In this document: piece after piece, positions 33,229-42,400 of the stretch
How the letters are laid out: the number at the start of each line of letters is the position of its first letter
Numbering within the stretch: the first letter of the stretch is position 1
DNA from: Azospirillaceae bacterium
GTDB taxonomy: Bacteria; Pseudomonadota; Alphaproteobacteria; Azospirillales; Azospirillaceae
Direction: 5' to 3'
Assembly (NCBI GenBank): GCA_028283825.1
Contig: JAPWJW010000001.1
Span: 806,001 to 870,000 of the forward strand
Length of the DNA: 64,000 nucleotides
The notes under the pieces: generated by a model
Told to the model about the DNA's origin: nothing
The model's database searches: none
Seen by the model: only the letters and a program-made list of their open reading frames with translations
Program-made: the position numbers and the translations under genes

Positions 33229-36045
33229 ATGTCGTCTTCGATTGAAACCGTCGGCGTGAAAGTAGATGGCGATACCGCTGGTGTAGTCCAGGCACTGTCG
33301 GAACTCGCGGCGACTTCCCAACAGGCGGTCACGCACCTTTCCACATTGACGGCGTCCCTCTCTGACATTGCCCAGGCTAGCCAGGGTTCCCTGGCCACAT
33401 CCATGCAGGCCGCGGCTGCGTTCTCGGAGCAAGCGAAGACGGCGCAGGATGCGGGGGAGAAGCATCAATCCTTGGCAGAAAAGGTGGAAAAGGCCGGCGG
33501 CGCCTTTAAAGATCTGGGCGATTCCGCCATCAAGATGGGTACGGCCATTCGCCAGGGCACCAATCCATTGATGGCGATTACGGAGCAGATGCCCGCCATC
33601 GTGGGGACCCTGTCCAGCTTTACGCCAGCGGGCATGGCGGTTGGAGCGGCGCTTACCGCCGTTGGCACCGCTGGTTACATGCTTATCTCCCATCTGGTCG
33701 AGGTGGATGAGAAAATCCAGGGCATCTCCGGTCACATGGCGGGGGTGGGCCGTGGCGCCGAGGGGCTGCCACCGGCGATCGAGGCCTGGTCCGATGAGGT
33801 CCTGAAGGAGATTGGCGGGACCAAAGAACATGCGTTGATGCTGATCGGTGCCATCACCGGCGCCATGCCCCGGGCCGCGACCCAGGTACAGAAGGACACG
33901 GCCAAAGTGGCCGGCGCCTTCGCCGACATGCTGAAGATCACCGACGACAAGCAGGCGGAGAAACTGACGGAGGCCATCGGCGCCGCCGCCAGTGGCGATT
34001 TCGCCGCCATTCATGCCCTGAACCAGCAGTACAATCTGCTGAACGCCACGGAACTGGATAGCCTGGAGACGGCTGAAAAATACGGTAATTCCCAGAAGGC
34101 TGCGGCGACCATCATGGATGGCCTGACCCACCGGGTCGGGCCGTACATAGAAGCCCTGAAGAGGAAAGAAGAGGCGGAAAGGAAAGATGGCGGTTGGAGC
34201 GATTTGAGGGGGTTCAAAGGCGCCCCCAATGAATACTATACCAACCATCAGGCCGCTGGGGCAACCCGCGCCGACGTGGAGAAGGCAAGGCAGAATCCAA
34301 CCCAGCCCGATGAGGCAGGCTTGCGGGCCCGTGAGCAAGGCAGAGCCAAGATCGCCGAGCTTTCCGATGAGCTGGCGGAAGAACTCGCACGCAAGGGGGC
34401 CGCCGACCGGGAGTACCTGGAGTCCGAGGTCAAGAAATGGCAGGACCTGATCGCGACGCAAAAGCTTCAGGGCAACAATTTGATGGCGGCCCAGCAGAAA
34501 CTTGCCGAGGCGCAGGGGCAGTTGGATCGCCAGAAGGCGGCGGATGCCGGCGTGGCTTCCCGTGAAGCCCAGGCACAGGCGTTGGCGGCGACGGCCGCCG
34601 GGGCACAGCAGCATCGCGAGGCCTTGGACGCGCAGACCCGGCAGAACCGTGAGGCGCTGAATGCGCAACTGTCCGTCATCAAGGATGGCGTGTCAGCGAC
34701 CCGCGAGGGGACCAAGGAGCGTGAAGACGCGCTGGCCAATGAACTTGTCTTCCTGAAGGCCCGTTACGGTGAAGAGTCGGCCGAGGCCACGCGGGTTGCG
34801 CGGGAAATCGCCGCCGCCCACAAGGCGACGCTGGATGCCGAGATCAAGAACCTGCAGGAGAGCCTGGCCGCCAACTTTGACCATGATGAGCAGCTCAAGG
34901 CTGGCATGGCCAGTTTGCGGGCGCTGCAGGTGCAACGGTACGGCGAAGATACAAAGGACCTGAAAGACGCCCTGCAGCAGGACGCCGATTTGCTGGTGCA
35001 AGCCGCTCTCACCAAGGCGCAGAAGCGGGATGCTGATCAGAAGGCGGAGCGCAAGGAAGATCTGGCGGACGCGGACTTCCGGCGCCAGATGATGAACCTG
35101 TCGGTTACGGAGATGGTGACCGCCAAGATCAACCAGCTTGAGACGGAACGCGACATCACCCTGCGCATCATGGATGAGGAGCGTTACCGGGCGGAAGCAG
35201 CGGCGGCGACTTATGACCAGAAGCTTGCCGTCCAGGCGCGGTTCATCGACCAGGAAAAGAAGCTGGTCATCAGTACCGAAACCCAGATGACGCAGATTTC
35301 GCGTCAGGCCGCCCGTGATCGGCAAAAGGAATACCAGCAGGTGGTCAGTTCCGTGACCAAGTCCATGGGCTCCATGGTTCAGGGGCTGATCACCGGCAGC
35401 AAGACTGTGCGCCAATCGCTGAGCGAAATGGCCAACCAGGTGCTGTCGCAGTTGGTGGGCATGGCAGAGCGGCAGGCCACCGCCTGGGTCATGAGCAACC
35501 TGCTGAAGCAGACATCGGATGAGGATACCGCGACCAAGGCGAAGGCCCAGTCAGCGGACGTGGCCACGACCCAAATCCAGAACGCGTCAGCCACCGGCGG
35601 CGCCAATGCCTACGCTTCTGCCAGTGCTGGTCCCGAATGGTGGATCGCGCCGGCCATTTCCCTTGCTGTGCAGACGGCTATCTCCGGCCTTAGCAGCGGT
35701 CTATCCAGTGCGGCCGGCGGCTGGGGGCAGGTGCCGGCGGACGGCATGCTGACGGAACTGCACAAAGACGAAATGGTGTTGCCGGCCGGCATCGCCTCAC
35801 CTTTGCGGTCCATGCTGGCGGCGCAGAAGCTGCCCACGTTGGCGGTGGCGACGACCGCCGCCAACCTGAACCTGCCGGGCGGCGGGGGGGGCAACGCCAG
35901 CAATTCGGTGGCGTCTGGCGGTGGTGGTGGCGTCACCTTCAATGTCCAGGCGATGGACAGCCGTGACGTGGCCAGTTTCTTCAACCGCCATGGCGACAAG
36001 CTGGTCGCCACCTTGCGCGGGCAAAAGCGGAATTTCAGCCTTTGA
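33229..36045 (+). CDS. Tail tape measure protein
   Basis: 938 aa. Start ATG at 33229 with GGAGG five nt upstream (a GTG two codons earlier is the alternative). Long coiled-coil regions dominate (for example EQGRAKIAELSDELAEELAR and the Ala/Gln/Glu-rich stretch to about residue 700). A hydrophobic segment sits at about 125-150 (TPAGMAVGAALTAVGTAGYM). The C-terminus (VTFNVQAMDSRDVASFFNRH, GDKLVATLRGQKRNFSL) is typical of lambda/RcGTA gp11 tape measures. At roughly 0.15 nm per residue, the family rule would predict a tail of about 140 nm. Confidence 0.88.
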   Translation: MSSSIETVGVKVDGDTAGVVQALSELAATSQQAVTHLSTLTASLSDIAQASQGSLATSMQAAAAFSEQAKTAQDAGEKHQSLAEKVEKAGGAFKDLGDSAIKMGTAIRQGTNPLMAITEQMPAIVGTLSSFTPAGMAVGAALTAVGTAGYMLISHLVEVDEKIQGISGHMAGVGRGAEGLPPAIEAWSDEVLKEIGGTKEHALMLIGAITGAMPRAATQVQKDTAKVAGAFADMLKITDDKQAEKLTEAIGAAASGDFAAIHALNQQYNLLNATELDSLETAEKYGNSQKAAATIMDGLTHRVGPYIEALKRKEEAERKDGGWSDLRGFKGAPNEYYTNHQAAGATRADVEKARQNPTQPDEAGLRAREQGRAKIAELSDELAEELARKGAADREYLESEVKKWQDLIATQKLQGNNLMAAQQKLAEAQGQLDRQKAADAGVASREAQAQALAATAAGAQQHREALDAQTRQNREALNAQLSVIKDGVSATREGTKEREDALANELVFLKARYGEESAEATRVAREIAAAHKATLDAEIKNLQESLAANFDHDEQLKAGMASLRALQVQRYGEDTKDLKDALQQDADLLVQAALTKAQKRDADQKAERKEDLADADFRRQMMNLSVTEMVTAKINQLETERDITLRIMDEERYRAEAAAATYDQKLAVQARFIDQEKKLVISTETQMTQISRQAARDRQKEYQQVVSSVTKSMGSMVQGLITGSKTVRQSLSEMANQVLSQLVGMAERQATAWVMSNLLKQTSDEDTATKAKAQSADVATTQIQNASATGGANAYASASAGPEWWIAPAISLAVQTAISGLSSGLSSAAGGWGQVPADGMLTELHKDEMVLPAGIASPLRSMLAAQKLPTLAVATTAANLNLPGGGGGNASNSVASGGGGGVTFNVQAMDSRDVASFFNRHGDKLVATLRGQKRNFSL

Positions 36046-36068
36046 CGGGAATTTGGGGGATCATGGGG

Positions 36069-36887
36069 ATGAGATTTGTTCCATCGGCCCGGTTGGCCAT
36101 GTTTGCGGCCGTGGTGTGTGGCGTGGTCGGTTGTTCCACCCCTCAGGTCGGCCCCGTGCTGCCGCCCGAGCCGCAATTGCTGGTCAATAACCAGCAGCAT
36201 GAGCTCGTCCCCCCACAAACCGTGATTCCACAGGATCCTCAATTCCAGGATACCGCGCGGCATATGGCGGCCATTCGCGCCGGCCTTGAGACGCCCGGCT
36301 GCCTTGGCGCGCCGGTGACGCGATGCATTGCCACCTACGCCACCCGTATGGTCATCCGGATGTCGCCATTATGGTGGCAGGGGCAAACGTTTCTGGGGGA
36401 TCTGCGGCCCGACATTAATGGAAATCGCACATTGAACGACACGGTCTGGATGACCCTAGGCCATAATCGGAAAACCCCGCTGGGCGCGACTGAAGTGCGT
36501 GACGAATATCAAGTGGTTTTACAAAATGATCCGGACAATGGAAGGCGGGTTCAGCAGATAAGAATTCTCGTCTCTGAATCTATTTCATTGGATCTATTTT
36601 CAGCAAGAACGATGGATGATCTTCATCGTTTGGGGCTGTATGATGTGTTCTATCCAATTCTGGCGGATGAGTGTCCGTCTTTGGAAGAAGCGGCATTGCT
36701 TCGACATATTTATAATAACGTTTTCCAAAAAAACCCTGACCCTATGGGCCTGGGTAAAGACGGTGTCATTTGTGGCCATAAGATTTCCTATTACGATAAA
36801 TTTAAAAAAATACCACGCGACGAAAGAACGAGGTGGAGTGGAAAATATGAACATGATGAATTCTTTGAAATAACCCCGATAAGTTAA
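36069..36887 (+). CDS. Accessory lipoprotein of mosaic composition
   Basis: 272 aa from ATG 36069 (ATG 36063 also possible). Signal peptide with lipobox VVGC, so lipid-anchored. The first 150 residues are GC-rich in DNA (ETPGCLGAPVTRCIATYATR, PLWWQGQTFLGDL); from about 36500 the DNA becomes strongly AT-rich while the frame stays open (DDLHRLGLYDVFYPILADEC, PSLEEAALLRHIYNNVF). Inserted between tape measure and distal tail genes. Could be a lysogenic-conversion or exclusion lipoprotein; no family recognised. Confidence 0.6.
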   Translation: MRFVPSARLAMFAAVVCGVVGCSTPQVGPVLPPEPQLLVNNQQHELVPPQTVIPQDPQFQDTARHMAAIRAGLETPGCLGAPVTRCIATYATRMVIRMSPLWWQGQTFLGDLRPDINGNRTLNDTVWMTLGHNRKTPLGATEVRDEYQVVLQNDPDNGRRVQQIRILVSESISLDLFSARTMDDLHRLGLYDVFYPILADECPSLEEAALLRHIYNNVFQKNPDPMGLGKDGVICGHKISYYDKFKKIPRDERTRWSGKYEHDEFFEITPIS

Positions 36888-37073
36888 ATACAGTCACATA
36901 TTATTTAAACAAAAGACACATGCCATGGATGTGATCTTATCCTGCGCCATTTGTGCCGCGTATTGGTAGTCACTGCGCTAAAGTCGGCTGGGTTCAACTG
37001 AAACCACAGCCAGCTTAGCAGAGTCTGCCCCTAGGGCAGGTCGCTTCAGCAGATTGAATGCAAGGAACCGTCC

Positions 37074-37661
37074 ATGACCGCGATCTATCCGGCCCTGGCG
37101 GGCCTGGGCTATTCCGTTGTCAAGAAACCGACCTGGTCCACGAAGATCGCCACGGCGGCATCGGGCCGGGAAACCCGCATGGCCTTCTGGTCGGCACCCA
37201 TCTGGCAATTCACGCTGACTTACGATTTCCTGCGGGATACGGCCACAGCCAATGAACTGAAAAGCCTATTGGGCTTTTACCTGCAGATGCAGGGCGCCTT
37301 CGGCAGCTTCCTGTTCGTCGATCCCGACGACAACCAGGCCACCGGCCAGACGCTGGCGGTGGGCGACGGCATGACCATGTCGTTCGTGCTGGTCCGAACC
37401 TTCGGTGGCTATGTCGAGCCGGTCGGCGGTGTTACCGGCTCGGTGGTGCCTTACGTCGATGGTATCCGCCAGACCTCTGGTTTCAGCGCTGCCGGCAATG
37501 TGCTGACCTTCAGCACTCCGCCTGCCAACGGCGCCGTGATCTCCGCCGACTTCACTTATGCCTTCCTCTGCCGCTTCCAGGAGGATGGCCTGGAGTTCGA
37601 GAAATTCGCCGCCCAGCTGTGGCAGACCAAGCAGGTCGGCCTGATCAGTGTGCGTGCCTGA
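37074..37661 (+). CDS. DUF2460 distal tail protein (GTA gp12-like)
   Basis: 195 aa, member of the DUF2460/TIGR02217 family known from RcGTA gp12. Visible signatures are ETRMAFWSAPIWQFTLTYDF, LLGFYLQMQGAFGSFLFVDP, the VVPYVDGIRQTSGF strand and CRFQEDGLEFEKFAAQLWQT. It forms the baseplate hexamer at the tube end. The 186 bp before it, after the lipoprotein gene, holds only a short CTGCCC-cta-GGGCAG repeat. Confidence 0.9.
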   Translation: MTAIYPALAGLGYSVVKKPTWSTKIATAASGRETRMAFWSAPIWQFTLTYDFLRDTATANELKSLLGFYLQMQGAFGSFLFVDPDDNQATGQTLAVGDGMTMSFVLVRTFGGYVEPVGGVTGSVVPYVDGIRQTSGFSAAGNVLTFSTPPANGAVISADFTYAFLCRFQEDGLEFEKFAAQLWQTKQVGLISVRA

Positions 37662-37677
37662 TCAAGGAATTCGCCCC

Positions 37678-38607
37678 GTGCGCTCGACGGATACCGCTTT
37701 CATCGAATGGCTGCGGACCACGCCTAATCTGTGGTCCGCCGATCTTTTCACCGTTACCCTGACTGCCCAGGTCAGCAATCCCAGCGCGCCCACCGGGACG
37801 GTCTGGCGTTGGACCTCGGCCGACAGGGATCTCAGTTATCGCGGCGCCACCTGGTCCGCCGCTGGGCCGCGCGTCGCCCGGACCAACTGGTCGGCCAAGG
37901 CGCAGCTGGAGGTGCCGCAGATGGACGTCACCATCGACAGCGCCGCTAGCGAACTGCTGGGGGATGTCCCCATCAATGCTTTCGTGAACAATGGTGGCTT
38001 TGATGGCGCCCGCGTGCGGTTGGAACGGGCCTTGATGCCCACGGCCAGCAATGCCGCGTTCGGCACCATCCTGTTGTTCGAAGGCCGTGTTTCCACCGCC
38101 GCCGCCGGCCGCGCGCAGGCCACGCTGACCGTCAAGGGCGATCTGCTGCTGCTGGACCAGCAGATGCCGCGCAACCTCTATCAGGCCGCTTGCCTGCACA
38201 CGCTTTATGACGGCGGCTGTGCGCAATCCCGCGCGCGATACGCCCGAGCCAATATGGTGGGGGCGGGCAGTAACGTTCAATGGATCGCGCCTGCCCAGAC
38301 GCTGACGGACATGACGCCCATAACCATGGCCGATGGCACTGTGCGGGCCGTGGATCCGGCGTCCTTCACGCAGGGCTCCATTAGTTTTACCGGGGGGCTG
38401 AATTCCGGCGTGGTCAGGACGATCAAGGCCGCTGATATCAACGGCCTGACCCTGGCTTATGCCCTACCCCACGCGCCCTCCGTGGGCGACCCTTTCCAGA
38501 TCACCTATGGCTGCGACCACACCGCTGCCACATGCTTGGCGCGGTTCGCCAACATGGCGAACCTGCGGGCCTTTCCCTATATCCCCCCGGCGGAAACCGC
38601 GGCCTGA
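37678..38607 (+). CDS. DUF2163 tail hub protein (GTA gp13-like)
   Basis: 309 aa, GTG start at 37678 with AAGGAA upstream; a start further upstream would overlap the DUF2460 stop. Member of DUF2163/TIGR02218. The C-terminal cysteines in ACLHTLYDGGC and GCDHTAATCLARF correspond to those reported to hold an Fe-S cluster in RcGTA gp13. The end NMANLRAFPYIPP is diagnostic. Forms the trimeric hub below the distal tail ring. Confidence 0.92.
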   Translation: MRSTDTAFIEWLRTTPNLWSADLFTVTLTAQVSNPSAPTGTVWRWTSADRDLSYRGATWSAAGPRVARTNWSAKAQLEVPQMDVTIDSAASELLGDVPINAFVNNGGFDGARVRLERALMPTASNAAFGTILLFEGRVSTAAAGRAQATLTVKGDLLLLDQQMPRNLYQAACLHTLYDGGCAQSRARYARANMVGAGSNVQWIAPAQTLTDMTPITMADGTVRAVDPASFTQGSISFTGGLNSGVVRTIKAADINGLTLAYALPHAPSVGDPFQITYGCDHTAATCLARFANMANLRAFPYIPPAETAA

Positions 38608-38617
38608 GGGTAAGCGG

Positions 38618-38830
38618 CTACCCGCCTGCCGGCTGTTGCCGCGGGACGGGCATCGTCAAGTAGGCCCCATCCCTTTGCTTAAGGCCGGCCGGCAGCATAT
38701 CCGCCGCCAAACCCGCCAACCGCTCCGGCGGTGGAATGATAAGGGGCAGGGGTGATCGCGCCCATTCCAGGCTTTCCACGAACTCTTCCAGCAGCAGATC
38801 GCCCCAGAAGCCTTCAGTCTTGTTGGCCAT
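38618..38830 (-). CDS. Small reverse-strand protein inside the tail operon
   Basis: 70 aa on the opposite strand to every neighbour. ATG with CGAGGA six nt upstream on the minus strand. Sequence MANKTEGFWGDLLLEEFVES, then LEWARSPLPLIIPPPERLAG and LAADMLPAGLKQRDG, reads like a real soluble protein and occupies an otherwise empty 348-bp gap between hub and peptidase genes. No family recognised; a moron-type gene or antisense regulator are options. Confidence 0.55.
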   Translation of the reverse strand: MANKTEGFWGDLLLEEFVESLEWARSPLPLIIPPPERLAGLAADMLPAGLKQRDGAYLTMPVPRQQPAGG

Positions 38831-38955
38831 GGCTGTCCTCGCGCTGAACGGAGGCGGCCGTCCGGATAAGGAAAGCCGGAACGGCTTTGGTGGTCAGTTT
38901 ACGCCCCTTTCCACCGCCGGGTGAGACCGGAATCACTATCCTGAAGGAGGTCGCG

Positions 38956-39414
38956 ATGGTTGAGCCTTTGGCCACCCACGAAGCGTCCCAACGCGCTGCC
39001 GTGGTGGCGGAGGCGCGGACCTGGTTGGGCACGCCCTACCACCAGTTGGCCGACGTGAAGGGGGCCGGCGTCGATTGCTCCATGCTGCTGGTGCGCGTGT
39101 TCGTGGACACCGGCGTGCTGGCGGCCTTCGACCCCCGGCCCTACCCGCCCGACTGGCACCTGCACCGCTCGGATGAGCGGTACGTCGCCTGGACGGAACG
39201 CTTCGGCCAGCCCTTCACGCTGGACCAGCGTGCACCCCAGGCGGGCGACGTGGTGCTGGCGCGCTTCGGTCGCTGCTTCAGCCACGGTGCCGTCATGGCC
39301 GGCCGCTTTGGCCTGATCCACGCCTATGCCCGGGACCGCCAATGCGTGGCGGGCGACCTGCGCCAGCAGCCATTCCTGGACCGTCCCTTGATCTTCTACA
39401 GCCTGTGGGGTTGA
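38956..39414 (+). CDS. NlpC/P60 tail peptidase (GTA gp14-like)
   Basis: 152 aa. ATG at 38956 with AAGGAGGT upstream. NlpC/P60 fold: RTWLGTPYHQLADVKGAGVD, catalytic Cys41 (VDCSMLL) and His110 (FSHGAVM), with a third polar residue in the following strand. Tail-associated peptidoglycan peptidase that would open the wall during DNA entry. Same order as RcGTA gp13-gp14-gp15. Confidence 0.9.
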   Translation: MVEPLATHEASQRAAVVAEARTWLGTPYHQLADVKGAGVDCSMLLVRVFVDTGVLAAFDPRPYPPDWHLHRSDERYVAWTERFGQPFTLDQRAPQAGDVVLARFGRCFSHGAVMAGRFGLIHAYARDRQCVAGDLRQQPFLDRPLIFYSLWG

Positions 39415-39417
39415 CCC

Positions 39418-42400
39418 ATGTCCGGACTTTTCGGGGGCGGCAAGACCAACGCCGACACCAAGCCCAGCTATACCGGTTTGCAGGTGCAGACCAGTGCCGC
39501 CGGCCTGCCCATTCCCCTGCTGTGGGGCACCCAGCGCGCGGCGCCCAACCTCATCTGGTACAACGACTTCGCCTCCAAGGCGGTGTCCAGCGACACCGGC
39601 GGTGGCAAGGGCGGCGGCGGGTCCAGCGGCAGCTACACCTATAGCTGTGCCGTGGCCATGGCGCTGTGTGAAGGCCCCATTGGCACCGTCGGCCGGGTGT
39701 GGGCCGACAAGGACGACACCACGCTGGCCAAGCTGAACCTGACCCTGTTCACCGGCACGGCCGACCAGGGCCCGTTCGCATCCCTCTACACCGGCCATAC
39801 CGACCAGGCGATGGCCTACCCCTACACCGCCTATGTCGCCGCGCGCACCTATGACCTGGGCAGCAGCGCCAGCCTGCCCAGCCATAATTTCGAGGTGCAG
39901 TCCAACGCTGTGCCACGCACCGGTTTCGATGCCAACCCGGCCGACATCCTGGTGGATTTCCTGACCAACGAGCGCTACGGCGTGGGCTTGCCGGCCGACC
40001 GCATCGGCGACCTGACGGCGTGGCGGACCTATTGCGCCGCCGCAGGCCTGTTCCTGTCGCCCCTGCTGTCGCAGCAGGAGGCCGCCAGCGACATCGTCAC
40101 CCGCTGGGCGCAGCTGACCAACACCCTGATCTACTGGTCGGGCGACACGTTGCAGGCCCTGCCCCTGGGGGACCAGGCGCTGACCGGCAATGGCGTCACC
40201 TTCACGCCCGACCTGACGCCGCTGTACGACCTGAACGATGACGATTTCATCGCCGGTGCCGATGACGATCCGGTCACGCTCAGCCGGTCGGATCCGGCCG
40301 ACGCCAATAACACGGCATCGCTGGAGTTCATCGACCGTTACAACTCCTACCAGACCGCAACGGCGGAGGTGCGTGACCAGGCCGCCATCGACGCCTATGG
40401 CCTGCGCGTCGGCGACGTCACCCAGGCGCATGAGATCTGCGATGGTACGGTGGCGGCGGCCGTGGCGTCCCTGGTGCTGCAACGCCAGCTCTATGTGCGC
40501 AACACCTATCAGTTCAAGCTGGCCTGGACCTTCGCCCTGCTGGAACCGGGCGACATCGTCACCCTGACCGATGTGGCCCTGGGCCTGGACAAGTTTCCCG
40601 TCCGCATCACCCAGATCGATGAGGATGAGGACGGCCTGCTGACCTTCACGGCGGAGGAACTGCCGGCTGGCATCGGCACGGCGACGCTGTACCCGACGCC
40701 CACCACGGTCAACGTGCCGCTGAACACCGGCGTGGACCCCGGCGACCTGGCCGATCCGGTGATCTTTGAGCCGTCGCCCGGCCTGACCAATGGCGTGCAG
40801 CAGGTGTGGATCGGCGCCACCGGCCTGTCCGCCTCTTGGGGCGGTTGCTCCGTCTGGGTCTCGGTGGATGACCTGACCTATCAGCGTGTCGGCCAGATCA
40901 CGGCGCCGGCCCGGCTGGGCACCCTGGCCCAGGCGCTGCCGGCGGCGGGCGACAGCGGTGGCGACAGCGCCTACGTCACCCTGGCCACCAGCCGCCTGCA
41001 GCTGGCCAGCGGCACGGCGGACGATGCCGCGGCGGCCCGGACCCTCAGCCTGATCGGCACGGAGATGTTCGCGTATGCTGGCGCTACGCTGACCGGCACC
41101 GCGACCTACCATCTGTCCGGCCTGAACCGAGGCCTTTACAGCACCGGCAGTGCCGCCCATGCCGCCGGCGCACCCTTCCTGCGCATCGACGATGCGATCT
41201 TCGAGTACGACCTGCCCGACGCTTATGTGGGCCAGCGGCTGTACATCAAGCTGACCAGCTTCAACATCTTCCAGGCGGCGGAGCGCAGCCTGGCGGACGT
41301 GGACGCCTACACCTACACCCCCGTCGGTGCCGTGGGCATGCTGCCGGTGCCCACCGGCCTGACCCTGGCGGCGGAGACCAGCTACCTGGCCGACGGCACC
41401 GTTCAGTTGGGCATCCGCGCCCGCTGGACGCCGGCCGACGCCGGCATGGTGACGGACACCGTGCTGCGCTGGGGTGTCTCCACCAGCGGCGGTGTCACCG
41501 ACTGGCAGCAGGTGAAGGTGCCGGCCGGCGCCACCGACACGCTGCTGGCGCCGGTGATCCAGGCCACCACCTACACGGTGCAGGCCGCCACCAGCATCGG
41601 CACCGACGTGCGCTCCGCCTGGGGGGCGGCCGCCACCATCACCGTGGGCGGCGTGCTGGCCGGTGCCACCATCACCAACCTGGAACTCTACGGCCAGGGC
41701 CTGGACACCACCTTTGTCACCCGCGACATCCACATCACCTGGCAGGGCAATTTCCCCAGCACGAGCTATGCCCTGGGATCGGAGCCCTACGGCACGGGGA
41801 GCGGCTTCGTGAACCCGTATTTCGCCGACTATGTGGTGGAGGTCTACGACCCCGCCACCGACGCGCTGCTGCGCACCGACCGGATGACGGCATCGGAATA
41901 TATCTACACCTACGACAAGAACGCCGGGGATGCGGGCGGCCCGCACCGCACGGTGAAGTTCTCCATCCGCATGGAAGACAAGCTGGGCGGCCTGACCGAT
42001 CCGCCAGCGACGCTGACGGTCACCAACCCGCCGCCGGCGCAGGTGCAGATCACCCCGCTGGGCATCAGCGGCGGGTCCGTCCTGCTGGGCTTCATCCAGC
42101 CCAGCGACGTCGATTATGCCGGCGTCAACGCCTGGATCGGCACCACGGCCGACGTGGACACCAGCGGCACGCCGGCGGCCTCGGGCTACTCCGCCCCGCT
42201 GGTGATCGGCGCCCTGACGGCCGGCCAGCAGTACTACGGCAAGGTGCAGACGTACGATGCATTCGGCTCGGCCGGCTGCCCGATCAGCGGCGCGTTTACT
42301 TGGACAGAGCCCTTCGTCACCTCCGCCCAGCTGGCTGATGAGATCATCGACGACACGAAGCTGACGCAGGACTTGGCGGCCACCATCGATCTGATCACCG

